Source of the DNA: an uncultured Oscillospiraceae bacterium
GTDB lineage: Bacteria; Bacillota; Clostridia; Oscillospirales; Oscillospiraceae
Length of the DNA stretch: 32,764 nucleotides
Direction: 5' to 3'
Assembly: GCA_944387635.1 (NCBI GenBank)
Contig: CALXFT010000024.1
Coordinates: 1 to 32,764, forward strand
Shown: positions 1-7,471 of the stretch, in pieces
Position numbering within the stretch: the stretch's first letter is position 1
Layout of the letters: every line of letters starts with the position of its first letter
The notes under the pieces: model-generated
Seen by the model: the letters and a program-made list of their open reading frames with translations, nothing else
What the model was told of the DNA's origin: nothing
Databases searched by the model: none
Position numbers and translations under genes: made by a program

Positions 1-713
1 AGCTGGAGCGTACCCGCAACCGCCTCCAGGCCCAGGAACAGGCCCTGGTCCGGGAGCGGGAGGCGGTGGACCGGCTGGACCGGCGGCTGCGGGACTTTCC
101 CCGGACAGAGGATCTGGAGGATTTCCCGGCCCGCCTTCAGGCTGTCCGGGACCGGGCGGCGGAGCTGGCCGAAGCGCTGTCCCGGCTGGACCGGGAGGAC
201 CGGCGGGAGAGCCTGGAGCAGGAGCGCGCTGACCTGGAGAGGCAGCTGGAGCGGGTCCGGCAGGCCCAGGCCAGGGACCAGGTAAGGCAGACCACCCGGG
301 ACCGGATGGACCAGCTGCGCCGGGAGGCGGAACAGACCCGGCAGGCCCAGGCCCAGGTCCAGGCGGGACTGAAGCGGCTGGAGGACTTCAGCCGCTGGAA
401 GGCGGGGCAGCTGGAGAAGCAGGTCAACGGCTTCTTCCGGCTTGCCCGGTTCCGGCTCTTCCGCCGCCTGGCCAACGGCGGTCTGGAGGAGCGGTGCGAC
501 GTGGTCTGCGGAGGGGTCCCCTACGCCGGTCTGAACAACGGGGCCAGAATCAACGTGGGCATTGACATCATCAACGCCCTGAGCCGCCACTACGGGGTCT
601 GGGCGCCTCTGTTCATTGACAACGCCGAAAGCGTGACCCGGCTGGAGCCCTGTATGGCCCAGACCATCCGCCTGGTGGTAAGCCCCGGCAACCGGCAGCT
701 GCGGCTGGAGTGA
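1..713 (+). CDS. C-terminal part of a coiled-coil SMC/SbcC-like ATPase (phage/ICE type)
   Basis: The reading frame is open from the left edge, so the start lies outside the window. About 130 residues rich in R, L, E, Q and D with a clear heptad pattern look like a coiled coil. A globular tail follows, with the segment GLNNGARINVGIDIINALS, which resembles the ABC-type signature region, and then PLFIDNAESVT, which resembles a Walker B/D-loop. This order (coiled coil, signature, Walker B, end) is that of SMC/RecN/SbcC-like ATPases. The compact tail resembles those of ATPases found in Firmicutes phages and integrative elements near recombination genes; that link is from family knowledge, not proven here. 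The N-terminal Walker A cannot be seen. A small Cys-rich gene follows after 16 bases and is probably cotranscribed. Exact family assignment is uncertain. Confidence 0.75.
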   Translation, partial: LERTRNRLQAQEQALVREREAVDRLDRRLRDFPRTEDLEDFPARLQAVRDRAAELAEALSRLDREDRRESLEQERADLERQLERVRQAQARDQVRQTTRDRMDQLRREAEQTRQAQAQVQAGLKRLEDFSRWKAGQLEKQVNGFFRLARFRLFRRLANGGLEERCDVVCGGVPYAGLNNGARINVGIDIINALSRHYGVWAPLFIDNAESVTRLEPCMAQTIRLVVSPGNRQLRLE

Positions 714-729
714 GAAATGAGGTGAGAAT

Positions 730-951
730 ATGGGCAGCGGATCGTATCTGCAAGTATATGTAGGGTGTCCGTTCTACCGCAAGGACGACGGCGCCCATCG
801 GATCACCTGCGAGGGGATCGTAGATCAGAGCAGCCTGATCCTGCGGTTCCAGGAGGCCAAGGACTTCAAGTTCCACGCCAGGGAGTACTGCTGCAGCCGC
901 TACATCTGCTGTGAGGTGTACCGGATGCTCATGGACAAATACGAGGAATAG
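730..951 (+). CDS. Small cysteine-rich phage-type protein of unknown function
   Basis: A 73-residue protein preceded by a GAGGTGAGAAT-like ribosome site, 16 bases after the ATPase gene. It has six cysteines (C13, C27, C54, C55, C60, C61), arranged as a CPFY motif, an ITCEG motif and a CC-x4-CC cluster, followed by a YRMLMDKYEE tail. The Cys spacing suggests metal binding. Small proteins of this look are common in Clostridia phage and integrative-element replication modules (recollection of the family, not verified). No enzymatic motif is visible. The function is unknown. Placement beside the ATPase suggests a shared DNA-related role. Confidence 0.7.
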   Translation: MGSGSYLQVYVGCPFYRKDDGAHRITCEGIVDQSSLILRFQEAKDFKFHAREYCCSRYICCEVYRMLMDKYEE

Positions 952-965
952 GGGAAGAATAACTT

Positions 966-997
966 GAGGCAGAGGCTTATTGGTAAGCCTCTGCCTC
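966..997. terminator. Bidirectional hairpin between converging genes
   Basis: Perfect 14-bp inverted repeat (arms 966-979 and 984-997) around a TTGG loop. It lies between the plus-strand Cys-rich gene (stop 951) and the minus-strand DUF4340 gene (stop 1004-1006). The T-runs beyond the stem are short and mixed, so termination strength is uncertain, but place and shape fit a shared terminator. Confidence 0.7.
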
Positions 998-1003
998 GGA
1001 TTC

Positions 1004-2944
1004 TTATTGCGCCTCCGTCTCCGGCTGGGCGAGCACCACGCCGTAGACCTCTTCCATCAGGTCCATGACCGTACCCCGGGTGACCTTGGCAACGGTCTGG
1101 CCGTCCACCACCGCCAGGCAGTGCTGGGCGTCATGGCGGTACAGAACAATCTCCAAAGTGGGGAAGTTCTCCTTGTCCATGTGCAGGGTCAGACGCAGTT
1201 CCTCCTTGTCCTGGGGGGTCTCGTCGGTGAATTCGTCGGCGACCAGATTCTCCAGGGTGCTGCGGATGCCGGCGGCGTCCACTTCCTCCCCGTCCAGGTA
1301 GTACAGACGGCTGTCCCCGTCTTCCTCGGTGGTAATGGTGTAGTCGGTTTCCTCCAGGGTGATGTCGATGGCCGTCACATCCTCGAAGTCGCCGTAGTAA
1401 ATGCTCTGATGGCGCAGGTCGTTGTAGCCCGCGGCCATGACCGCCTCATAGTCTTCCTGGGTCAGCTGATAGACGATGGGACTGTCCCCGATCCGGGCGT
1501 AGGCTGTGAAGGTCTCCTCCGCATCGTCCTCCTGGTCCTCCGATTCCGCCTTGGCTTTTTCCTCGGGGTCCCGGCTGACGCTGAGCAGGAAGGTGTCGGA
1601 CACCGCTTCGTCTTCGCTTTCATAGGTGTAGTCCAGCTCCACCGTCAGATCCGGGCTGTCCAGACCGTAGTCCGCCAACTCCGCTTCCGTGACCTTGTAG
1701 TTTACATAAGTCCCAAGATCCAGGCCGGTGATGCTGTCGAAGTAGGCCTCCACCAGCTCCGTGTCCAGAGCCAGGTAGCTGCTGCCGTCCTTCAGGAAGT
1801 ACTGATCCTCGTCCTGGTAGCTGTAGCCGCTGTCCTCCTGCCAGACCATGGTGTAGGCGGCGTCGCCGGTGAAGACGGCGGTGTTCACCTGATCGAGGGT
1901 GGGCAGCTCGTCGTTGCGGATCATGTCCGAAAGCTGCGCGTCAAAGCTCTCCAGGGGGTCCGTCTGGGCCAGGTAGACCCTGCCGTCGCCAAAGGACACA
2001 TACCGCTGGGAGTCCATCTGGCTGAAGCTGCCCAGGCGGATCTCATAGACATAGGTTCCGGAATCCCCGGCGGCTTCGGTGGTTTCCGCGGCTTCGGTGG
2101 TTTCGGCGGTCTCCGTGGCTTCCGTGGTCTCTACGGTCTCAGCGGTCTCCGCGGCTTCCGTGGTCTGTACGGTCTCAGCGGTCTCCGTTGCCTCCGTGGT
2201 CTCTACGGTCTCAGCAGTCTCCGCTGCCTCCGTGGTCTGTACGGTCTCAGCGGTCTCCGTTGCCTCCGTGGTCTGTACGGTCTCAGCGGTCTCCGTTGCC
2301 TCCGTGGTCTGTACGGTCTCAGCGGTCTCCGCTGCCTCCGTGGTCTGTACGGTCTCAGCGGTCTCCGTGGCTTCCGTGGTCTGTACGGTCTCAGCGGTCT
2401 CCGTTGCCTCCGTGGTCTCTACGGTCTCAGCGGTCTCCGCTGCCTCCGTGGTCTCTACGGTCTCAGCGGTTTCCGTGGCTTCCGTGGTCTCTACGGTCTC
2501 GGCGGTCTCCGCGGCTTCCGTGGCCTCGGCTGCCAGCTGGCCGTCCACTGTCTCTACCCCGGCCAGGGCCTGGGTGGTGGTGACGCGGATGGTGCAGGCG
2601 GCATCCTCCAGGCCGTACTGGGCGTAGTCCTGGACGTCCTCAATGGTGAAGGCCGCGGCAAACTGGGAGAACTGGTCCAGCAGATCCAGGATCTTCTCCT
2701 CGTCCACGGGGAAGGCCTCGTCCTCGTCGTAGACCCATTCCTCCCCGTCCTTGTGGAAGGCAACCGTTCCGGACTCATTTTCCCAGGAGAGGGCGGTAAC
2801 GGCCCCGGCGTCCAGCTCCAGGACCACTTCGCCGCTGTTTTTAATGGCTTCCTGTTCCTCGTTATAGCCTGTGACGGCTGCCGTGGCAATACATGCCGCC
2901 ACCAGCACCGCCAGCAGTATCCACAATTTTTTAGACCGGTTCAT
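1004..2944 (-). CDS. DUF4340 membrane-anchored protein with long internal T/E/A repeat
   Basis: A 646-residue protein with an N-terminal membrane anchor (about residues 8-26) and an extracytoplasmic body. The body has DUF4340 features: a FxxDEEKILDLLDQF segment near 80-95, YGLEDAACTIRVTT near 110-123, SQRYVSFGDGRVYLA near 312-326 and a second similar lobe after 400. Between the first strand pair and GTYVYEIRLGS, residues 145-291 are a low-complexity Thr/Glu/Ala/Val/Gln stretch made of eleven 12-residue units plus partial ones. It appears to extend a surface loop of the domain rather than sit at an end. The gene is last in a four-gene Gld-like ABC operon and overlaps the gldG-like gene by 14 bases. 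DUF4340 proteins usually accompany these ABC systems as extracytoplasmic partners; the substrate is unknown. The long open frames on the other strand here are by-products of composition. Confidence 0.88.
   Translation of the reverse strand: MNRSKKLWILLAVLVAACIATAAVTGYNEEQEAIKNSGEVVLELDAGAVTALSWENESGTVAFHKDGEEWVYDEDEAFPVDEEKILDLLDQFSQFAAAFTIEDVQDYAQYGLEDAACTIRVTTTQALAGVETVDGQLAAEATEAAETAETVETTEATETAETVETTEAAETAETVETTEATETAETVQTTEATETAETVQTTEAAETAETVQTTEATETAETVQTTEATETAETVQTTEAAETAETVETTEATETAETVQTTEAAETAETVETTEATETAETTEAAETTEAAGDSGTYVYEIRLGSFSQMDSQRYVSFGDGRVYLAQTDPLESFDAQLSDMIRNDELPTLDQVNTAVFTGDAAYTMVWQEDSGYSYQDEDQYFLKDGSSYLALDTELVEAYFDSITGLDLGTYVNYKVTEAELADYGLDSPDLTVELDYTYESEDEAVSDTFLLSVSRDPEEKAKAESEDQEDDAEETFTAYARIGDSPIVYQLTQEDYEAVMAAGYNDLRHQSIYYGDFEDVTAIDITLEETDYTITTEEDGDSRLYYLDGEEVDAAGIRSTLENLVADEFTDETPQDKEELRLTLHMDKENFPTLEIVLYRHDAQHCLAVVDGQTVAKVTRGTVMDLMEEVYGVVLAQPETEAQ
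2117..2512 (-). repeat. 36-bp in-frame tandem repeat, 11 copies
   Basis: Encodes residues 145-276 of the DUF4340 protein. Each unit reads [A/T]ETAETV[E/Q]TTEA, alternating A or T at position 1 and E or Q at position 8. Because the unit is 36 bp, copy-number changes keep the frame. A shorter degenerate tail (about 2070-2116) continues the pattern. Confidence 0.95.
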
Positions 2945-4379
2945 TCTGCTGTCTCCTTCTTCTCAGAATCACGACCACGCCGATTCCCAGGCAGGTCAGG
3001 GGGAATACGCCGATCATCAGTACCTTCAGGGTGCTGGAGGTGGAATCGCTGATGGTCAGGTAGTTGTAGTTCAGGGATTTGCTGCGGATGGCCATGGCCT
3101 CGGTTTCCCCGATGAGGGCGGAGAAGGCGTTCATGGCCAGGTCGCCGTTGGCGCCGGAGGAGTAGGCGTTGTACATGTCAGCCAGGAACTCCGAGGAGGA
3201 GAACCAGATGATCCGGCCGCCGCTGTTGTCTTCGATGGAAACGCCCAGGCAGAAGGGGCCGTCGGTGTCCCCATCCTCTTTGTCATAGGTCTCCAGGTCA
3301 AAGCCCGCCGCCTTGGCGTAGCTGTTTTCCGAGGTGGTCAGCAGCTGTGTCACCGTGCCTTGGCTGCTCTGGGAGCCTACGGTCAGACCGCCGCAGATGG
3401 GGAAGATGGCGAAATAGTTCTCTTCAATCAGGGAGTCGGTGACGTCGGAGCTGGCCATTTCCGGAATCAGCATGTACGGATATCCGAAGGCGTACCGGGT
3501 CCGGTCTCCCTCCACCACGATGCCGCTGTCCACGGTGACGTCGTAGGCGCTCAGGATGGAATTCAGATTCGTCAGTTCCGCGTCTTCCGTGGGGCCTGCC
3601 GCCACGAAGAGCTTGCCGCCGCCGCTTACATACTCCGCAAGCATTTGCGCCTCCTGCTCAGACAGGTCGCTGGTGGGGGCGTAGATGGTGACGCAGTCGG
3701 CGTCCTCGGGAATCTGGTCCACGGTCAGCAGGGAAAGCTGCTTGGTCTCGATGTTCTCCTTCTCCACCTGGCCGGCAATGGTGGACGGAAGGGCGGATTC
3801 CCCGTGGCCTTCCAGCAGGTACATCACCGGCTGCTCGGCGTTGGTCACATAGTCGATGGCGGAGGTGATGGCGCCCTCGCCGTCGAAGGAGGTGGAGTAG
3901 GAGTACATGTCCGCCTCCTGAATGTAGATGTCGTTATAGGAGATGTAGCGGCTGCGGTCGCCGCACTCCACCACCAGGCTGTTGTTGGGTACAGTCTCGT
4001 CGGTGTACTGCTGGGCGAAGGTGGGGTAGGCGTCGGGGTTGCGCTTGACCACGTCGATGTGGTCCGAGAGGCTCTCGTACTTGCTCAGAAGGTTCTCGAT
4101 CACATCGTCCTCCATGTCCGCCTGGACGATCCAGTAGATGGTCACGTCCTGCTCCAGGTTGTTCACCACGGCCTTGGTGTTGCTGGTGATGGAGTAGAGC
4201 TTGGAGGCGCTGATGTCCAGCTTGGTCCAGGAGGACGGCAGGCTGGAGACCAGAATGTTGACCACCACCGCAATGGCCAGGACCAGGGCGGTCACGGTCA
4301 GGGAGTAGGCGCCGCCCTGAAAGGCAATCTTACTCTGGGTCTTCGGCGGCTCTTCCCGCCGGAAATTTGGCTTTTTCAT
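2931..4379 (-). CDS. GldG-like ABC-associated membrane protein
   Basis: A 482-residue protein with one membrane segment near the N-terminus (about 26-47) and one near the C-terminus (about 453-473, followed by RRRRQQ). A large extracytoplasmic region lies between them. Features of the Gld family ('ABC-type uncharacterized transport system') are LDISASKLYSIT after the first segment, MYLLEGHGES near 187-195, and a GGGKLFVAAGP segment near 253-263. GldG proteins partner an ABC ATPase (GldA-like) and permease (GldF-like). Here all three are adjacent in that order. Its start overlaps the permease stop by one base (TGATG), which suggests translational coupling. In Bacteroidetes the family serves gliding; in Clostridia the role is unknown, so motility should not be assumed. 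Confidence 0.88.
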   Translation of the reverse strand: MKKPNFRREEPPKTQSKIAFQGGAYSLTVTALVLAIAVVVNILVSSLPSSWTKLDISASKLYSITSNTKAVVNNLEQDVTIYWIVQADMEDDVIENLLSKYESLSDHIDVVKRNPDAYPTFAQQYTDETVPNNSLVVECGDRSRYISYNDIYIQEADMYSYSTSFDGEGAITSAIDYVTNAEQPVMYLLEGHGESALPSTIAGQVEKENIETKQLSLLTVDQIPEDADCVTIYAPTSDLSEQEAQMLAEYVSGGGKLFVAAGPTEDAELTNLNSILSAYDVTVDSGIVVEGDRTRYAFGYPYMLIPEMASSDVTDSLIEENYFAIFPICGGLTVGSQSSQGTVTQLLTTSENSYAKAAGFDLETYDKEDGDTDGPFCLGVSIEDNSGGRIIWFSSSEFLADMYNAYSSGANGDLAMNAFSALIGETEAMAIRSKSLNYNYLTISDSTSSTLKVLMIGVFPLTCLGIGVVVILRRRRQQNEPV

Positions 4380-5242
4380 CAGTTATACCTCCTCTTTTCC
4401 AGGGACTGGACCGTCAGGAACAGGAAGACGGTGATGACGGACAGGTAGAAGACCACCGCCGTCAGGTCGAAGACCCCGTTGACAAAGGTGTTCAGCCGCT
4501 CGAACAGGGACAGGGTTCTCATAATATCCGGAAGGAGTCCTTCAAATTTGGTGCTGTCGATGAGATAGACCGCGAAGCTGGCAATGGCCAGGCCGAAGCC
4601 GGTCACATAGCCCAGGTTTTCATTTCTGGTCAGGATCTTCACCACCACCCCCAGGACCACGGCCACAACCCACAGGGCGATGAGGCTGCCCAGGGCCGTG
4701 GAGGAGGTGTACTCCGCCAGGCTGACGCTGTAGTAGTTGAACAGGATCACGGCGATGGTGATGCCGGCGGCCATGCCCTGGTTCTCCGTCAGGGAGGAGA
4801 TGAACAGGCCCACGGCGATGAAGCCTGCTCCGGTCAGGAAGAAGGCAGCCATGGAGCCGTAGGAGGTGGGCAGGTACACGTCGCCGTACTGGGCGAAAAT
4901 CAGGGGGTAGACGCAGATGATGAGCATGGGGATGGCAAAGACCGTCAGCATGGCCAGGTACTTGCCCATCACCACCTCCACCGTGGTCAGGGGCAGGGAG
5001 TAGAGCAGCTGGTCGGTCTTCTGCTTGCGCTCCTCGGAAATGGACCGCATGGTCAGAATGGGAATGAGCACCACAAAGATCAGGCTGCTGAAGCTGAGAA
5101 CATACTCAAAGTTGGACACGGCGGCCTGCAGGTTGTACAGCATGGCGCCGATGCCAATGAACAGCAGCAGAAAGGCGGCGAAGACGTAGGCCGTCAGGGA
5201 GTGGAAATAGCTTTTCAGCTCGTGCTTGAATACCGCTTTCAT
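4379..5242 (-). CDS. ABC-2 type permease (GldF-like)
   Basis: A 287-residue membrane protein with about six hydrophobic segments. It starts MKAVFKHELKSYFHSLTAYV, a typical ABC-2 permease N-terminus with an amphipathic lead before the first membrane span. It contains LTMRSISEERKQKTDQLLYSLPLT, the cytoplasmic coupling region characteristic of this permease group. It overlaps the ATPase gene by ATGA and the gldG-like gene by one base, so it is translationally coupled at both ends. Substrate unknown. Confidence 0.9.
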   Translation of the reverse strand: MKAVFKHELKSYFHSLTAYVFAAFLLLFIGIGAMLYNLQAAVSNFEYVLSFSSLIFVVLIPILTMRSISEERKQKTDQLLYSLPLTTVEVVMGKYLAMLTVFAIPMLIICVYPLIFAQYGDVYLPTSYGSMAAFFLTGAGFIAVGLFISSLTENQGMAAGITIAVILFNYYSVSLAEYTSSTALGSLIALWVVAVVLGVVVKILTRNENLGYVTGFGLAIASFAVYLIDSTKFEGLLPDIMRTLSLFERLNTFVNGVFDLTAVVFYLSVITVFLFLTVQSLEKRRYN

Positions 5243-6195
5243 TTCTTATCCTCCTGTTCCTCGGCCCCGGCCAGTTCGATGAAGATGCCCTCCAGGTCCG
5301 TTTTCTTCACGGTCAGCTCCAGCAGGACCTTTCCGGCGGCGGAGAAGGCCCGGAAGATCCGGCGGGTCACGTCGTAGGCGTCGCCCTGGTTCAGGCGCAG
5401 GGAGCCCATGGTCCGGCCCTTCCCGCCTTCGGTCAGGGTCATCTCCTTCACGCCCTCCAGACCGGCCAGGAGCTTCTTGGTCTCCTGCCGGGTGGCCTCG
5501 GCGGTGAAGGAGACCTCCCGGACGGAGGCCATGGCGGTCTCCAGGTTCTCCGTGGCGTCCAAGGCCACCAGCTTGCCCTTGACGATGATCAGCACCCGGT
5601 CGCAGATGGCCTGGACCTCCGAGAGAATGTGGGAGCTGAGGATTACGGTGTGGTCCCGGCCCAGCTGGCGGATCAGGTCCCGGATCTCAATGATCTGCAG
5701 CGGGTCCAGGCCCACGGTGGGTTCGTCCAGGATGATGGCCTTGGGATTTCCCAGCAGCGCCTGGGCGATGCCCACCCGCTGGCGGTAGCCCTTGGACAGG
5801 GCGCTGATGCGCTTGTGGGCCACCTGGGTGATGCCGGTCTGCTCCATGACCAGGGGGATCTGGACCTCCAGGTCCTCCCGGCTCAGGCCCTTGGCCTCGC
5901 CTACGAAGCGCAGGTACTCGGCGGGAGTCTGGCTCATGTACAGCGGCGGCTGCTCCGGCAGGTAGCCGATCAGGCGCTTGGCCTGGTTGGGCTGGGTGAA
6001 GATGTCATAGCCGTCAATGCGGACGGAGCCGGCAGTGGCGGACAGGCACCCGGTGATGATGTTCATGGTGGTGGATTTTCCCGCCCCGTTGGGGCCGAGA
6101 AAGCCGTAGACGTGGCCCTCCTCGATTTCGAAGGACAGGTCGTCCACAGCCAGAAAATCCCCGTAACATTTTGTCAGGTGTTCAACGGTGATCAT
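5239..6195 (-). CDS. ABC transporter ATP-binding protein (GldA-like)
   Basis: A 318-residue ATPase. Walker A is GPNGAGKST (about 35-43), the Q-loop lies at GYLPEQPP, the ABC signature is LSKGYRQRVG, and Walker B is AIILDEPTVGLDP, followed by the switch histidine in ILSSHILSEV. About 95 C-terminal residues form the accessory domain usual in the gliding/Nod-like ABC ATPases. The start is supported by AGGAGGG six bases ahead of ATG. It is the first gene of the operon and supplies energy to the following permease and GldG-like/DUF4340 partners. Confidence 0.93.
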   Translation of the reverse strand: MITVEHLTKCYGDFLAVDDLSFEIEEGHVYGFLGPNGAGKSTTMNIITGCLSATAGSVRIDGYDIFTQPNQAKRLIGYLPEQPPLYMSQTPAEYLRFVGEAKGLSREDLEVQIPLVMEQTGITQVAHKRISALSKGYRQRVGIAQALLGNPKAIILDEPTVGLDPLQIIEIRDLIRQLGRDHTVILSSHILSEVQAICDRVLIIVKGKLVALDATENLETAMASVREVSFTAEATRQETKKLLAGLEGVKEMTLTEGGKGRTMGSLRLNQGDAYDVTRRIFRAFSAAGKVLLELTVKKTDLEGIFIELAGAEEQEDKK

Positions 6196-6274
6196 GATTT
6201 CCCTCCTGTGTCAGAATGCGCGGCGGCGCAGAGGATCCCCGGCCGTCTTGTTCCGGCCGGTTCTCATGGGTACC

Positions 6275-6280
6275 ATTATA
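6275..6280 (-). promoter_or_regulatory. Probable -10 box of the Gld-like ABC operon
   Basis: On the minus strand a perfect TATAAT lies about 80 bases upstream of the ATPase start. No good -35 is found 16-18 bases further up (nearest AGACTC). The leader holds a GC-rich inverted repeat (CCGGCC/GGCCGG near 6240-6260). The promoter call rests on the -10 alone. Confidence 0.45.
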
Positions 6281-6352
6281 GAAGGACACTCTGAAAGGAG
6301 TCTGAAGGAACCTGAGACATTTCCTTGAACGCTTTGTAAACAATTTGCGAAC

Positions 6353-6379
6353 AAAAAGGGGCGTGCCAATGGCACGCCC
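6353..6379 (-). terminator. Rho-independent terminator, minus strand
   Basis: A 9-bp perfect stem (6359-6367 with 6371-6379) and a 3-base loop. On the minus strand it is followed by CTTTTT. It lies downstream of the small XRE gene (stop 6575) and next to repeat copy A, and would end transcription before the ABC operon promoter. Confidence 0.75.
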
Positions 6380-6390
6380 TATGGGGGAGT

Positions 6391-6471
6391 CGAAGCACAG
6401 CCGCGAAAGTGAATGACAGACCCTTGGCGCCCGCGCTCAAAGCCGCCCTCCCCTGGACCCCTCCCGGCGCG
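6391..6471. repeat. Mosaic intergenic repeat, copy A (modules m2-m3)
   Basis: Positions 6391-6419 (module m2) match 8321-8349 in reverse orientation at 25 of 29 bases; all four differences are transitions. Positions 6436-6471 (module m3) are identical over 36 bases to 28075-28110. The flanking text before m3 (CCCTTGGCGCCCGCG) is nearly the same as in copy B. No gene is visible here; the gap 6196-6574 holds the ABC operon leader, the minus-strand terminator and this repeat. Confidence 0.85.
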
Positions 6472-6574
6472 ATGGCCCTCCTTTTCACGGGGCAAACAAA
6501 AAAGCAGAGGCCCAATGGAATCCTCCGTGCGAAAATATGCTTTTGACGCGCTGACGCCAGCCCTCCGGCTGGCG

Positions 6575-6784
6575 TCAGTCACGTTCTTCCTCAAGAAATT
6601 CAATCACATCGTTGGGCGTACATTGAAGCGCCTTGCAAAGCTTCTCCAGGGTATTCATGGTGATGCTCTTATTTCGCTTCAGATTTGTAATGGTGTACGC
6701 GCTGAAGCCCATTTTGTAGATCAAGGTATATTTGGTTACACCTCTGGCCTTCATGGTTTTCCACAGCGGCTCATAGCTGATCAT
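6575..6784 (-). CDS. Small XRE/Cro-type HTH regulator
   Basis: A 69-residue protein that is almost entirely one helix-turn-helix domain. It has a KYTLIYKMGFSAYTITNLKR recognition region (about 18-37), then TMNTLEKLCKALQCTPNDVIEF, the hallmark end of the Cro/C1 (HTH_26-like) fold, and an acidic EEERD tail. The ATG has only a weak ribosome site (GTGGTGCGG). A 12-bp stem hairpin (6551-6562/6567-6578) overlaps the stop codon and may contribute to termination. The gene stands alone. An imperfect palindrome just upstream (6806-6822) could be an autoregulatory site. Target genes are unknown. Confidence 0.87.
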   Translation of the reverse strand: MISYEPLWKTMKARGVTKYTLIYKMGFSAYTITNLKRNKSITMNTLEKLCKALQCTPNDVIEFLEEERD

Positions 6785-6805
6785 ATCCGCACCACACTTT
6801 TCGAA

Positions 6806-6822
6806 AGATATGTATATTATCT
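6806..6822. promoter_or_regulatory. Possible operator palindrome upstream of small XRE gene
   Basis: AGATA and TATCT arms spaced by 7 bases, 22 bases ahead of the XRE start codon. The same arms occur in the palindrome at 28708-28722 near the other XRE gene. The repeat is short and AT-rich, so chance is possible. Confidence 0.3.
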
Positions 6823-6837
6823 AATGAAAATCGCGGC

Positions 6838-6866
6838 TTGAATATTAGCAAAGATTTGCCTATAAT
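6838..6866 (+). promoter_or_regulatory. Sigma-A type promoter ahead of the cyclophilin remnant
   Basis: TTGAAT (6838-6843), 17-base spacer, TATAAT (6861-6866). An AAGGAGG ribosome site follows at 6886-6893, but the ATG directly after it (6894) opens only a 17-codon frame. The control region looks intact although the gene behind it is broken. Confidence 0.7.
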
Positions 6867-6949
6867 CAAGATGAAAAAGCTTACGGAAGGAGGATGAACA
6901 TAGAGCGGATCGAGACGGCGAGAAACAGAACCCGGAAAAATCGTTAACA

Positions 6950-7295
6950 ATTTGTTGCGGCGGCTCCGAGAATACCATTCCCGGCGAATTTACGGACAAC
7001 GGCTATGACAATCCCCTGTCCCACACCCGGGGCACCGGTTTCCATGGCCCGCTCCAGCGACTATGACAGCGCCAGCTCTCAATTCTTCATTGTACACCAG
7101 GACAGCGTCTACTTAGACGGCCAGTACGCCGTATTCGGCTATGTGACGGAGGGCATGGACATTGTGGACGCCATCTGCGAAAGCGCCCAGCCCACCGACG
7201 ACAACGGCACCATTGAACCGGACCGGCAGCCTGTGATCACCTCCGTCGTGATCCGGACGGTGGAATCGGCCGCCGAGGAGACTGAGGCGGCGTAA
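6950..7295 (+). pseudogene. Cyclophilin-type peptidyl-prolyl isomerase remnant
   Basis: Two frames together encode the C-terminal half of a bacterial cyclophilin. The first (6962 onward) reads [20 protein letters not shown] and continues SHTRGT. The second, entered near 7036, reads [20 protein letters not shown] and continues to the end, with [23 protein letters not shown]. One extra base near 7034-7039 causes the shift; the uninterrupted motif would be HTRGTVSMARS. The N-terminal half, including the catalytic Arg/Phe/Gln region and QGGDP, is missing: upstream sequence is unrelated. The family is soluble or lipid-anchored prolyl isomerases aiding protein folding; this copy should be inactive. 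The promoter at 6838-6866 still points at it. A sequencing error could explain the shift but not the lost N-terminus. Confidence 0.82.
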
Positions 7296-7322
7296 AATCC
7301 CGGGAATCAGCCTGGATTTCCC

Positions 7323-7351
7323 TTGCATTTTCCTGTAAAAGGCGGTATAAT
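7323..7351 (+). promoter_or_regulatory. Promoter of the YdcF-family gene
   Basis: TTGCAT (7323-7328), exactly 17 bases, TATAAT (7346-7351). It leaves a leader of about 115 bases before the ATG at 7472. Confidence 0.75.
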
Positions 7352-7471
7352 GGCCGAAAAACCGACTTTTTCCCGGAAGTTTCGCACTGTGACCGGGAGA
7401 AGGGGCCGGGGGCCGACCAAGGGAATCGGGGTCCGGACCGGGAAAATCCCAAAGGAGTAAACGTTCAAAAG

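Noticed and set aside
2117..2512. Possible CRISPR array (36-bp periodic repeat)
   Set aside because: Units are contiguous, with no unique spacers, and encode a continuous 12-residue peptide repeat inside a real gene.
980..3052. 690-codon open frame opposite the DUF4340 gene, rich in Leu-Arg-Gly repeats
   Set aside because: It is created by the repeat and GC-rich codons of the minus-strand gene. The minus frame has a membrane anchor, DUF4340 motifs and operon context; this one has no ribosome site or known domain.
6413..6841. 142-codon plus-strand frame over the small XRE gene and repeat A
   Set aside because: Its first part is the mosaic repeat and the rest is the complement of a well-supported HTH gene.
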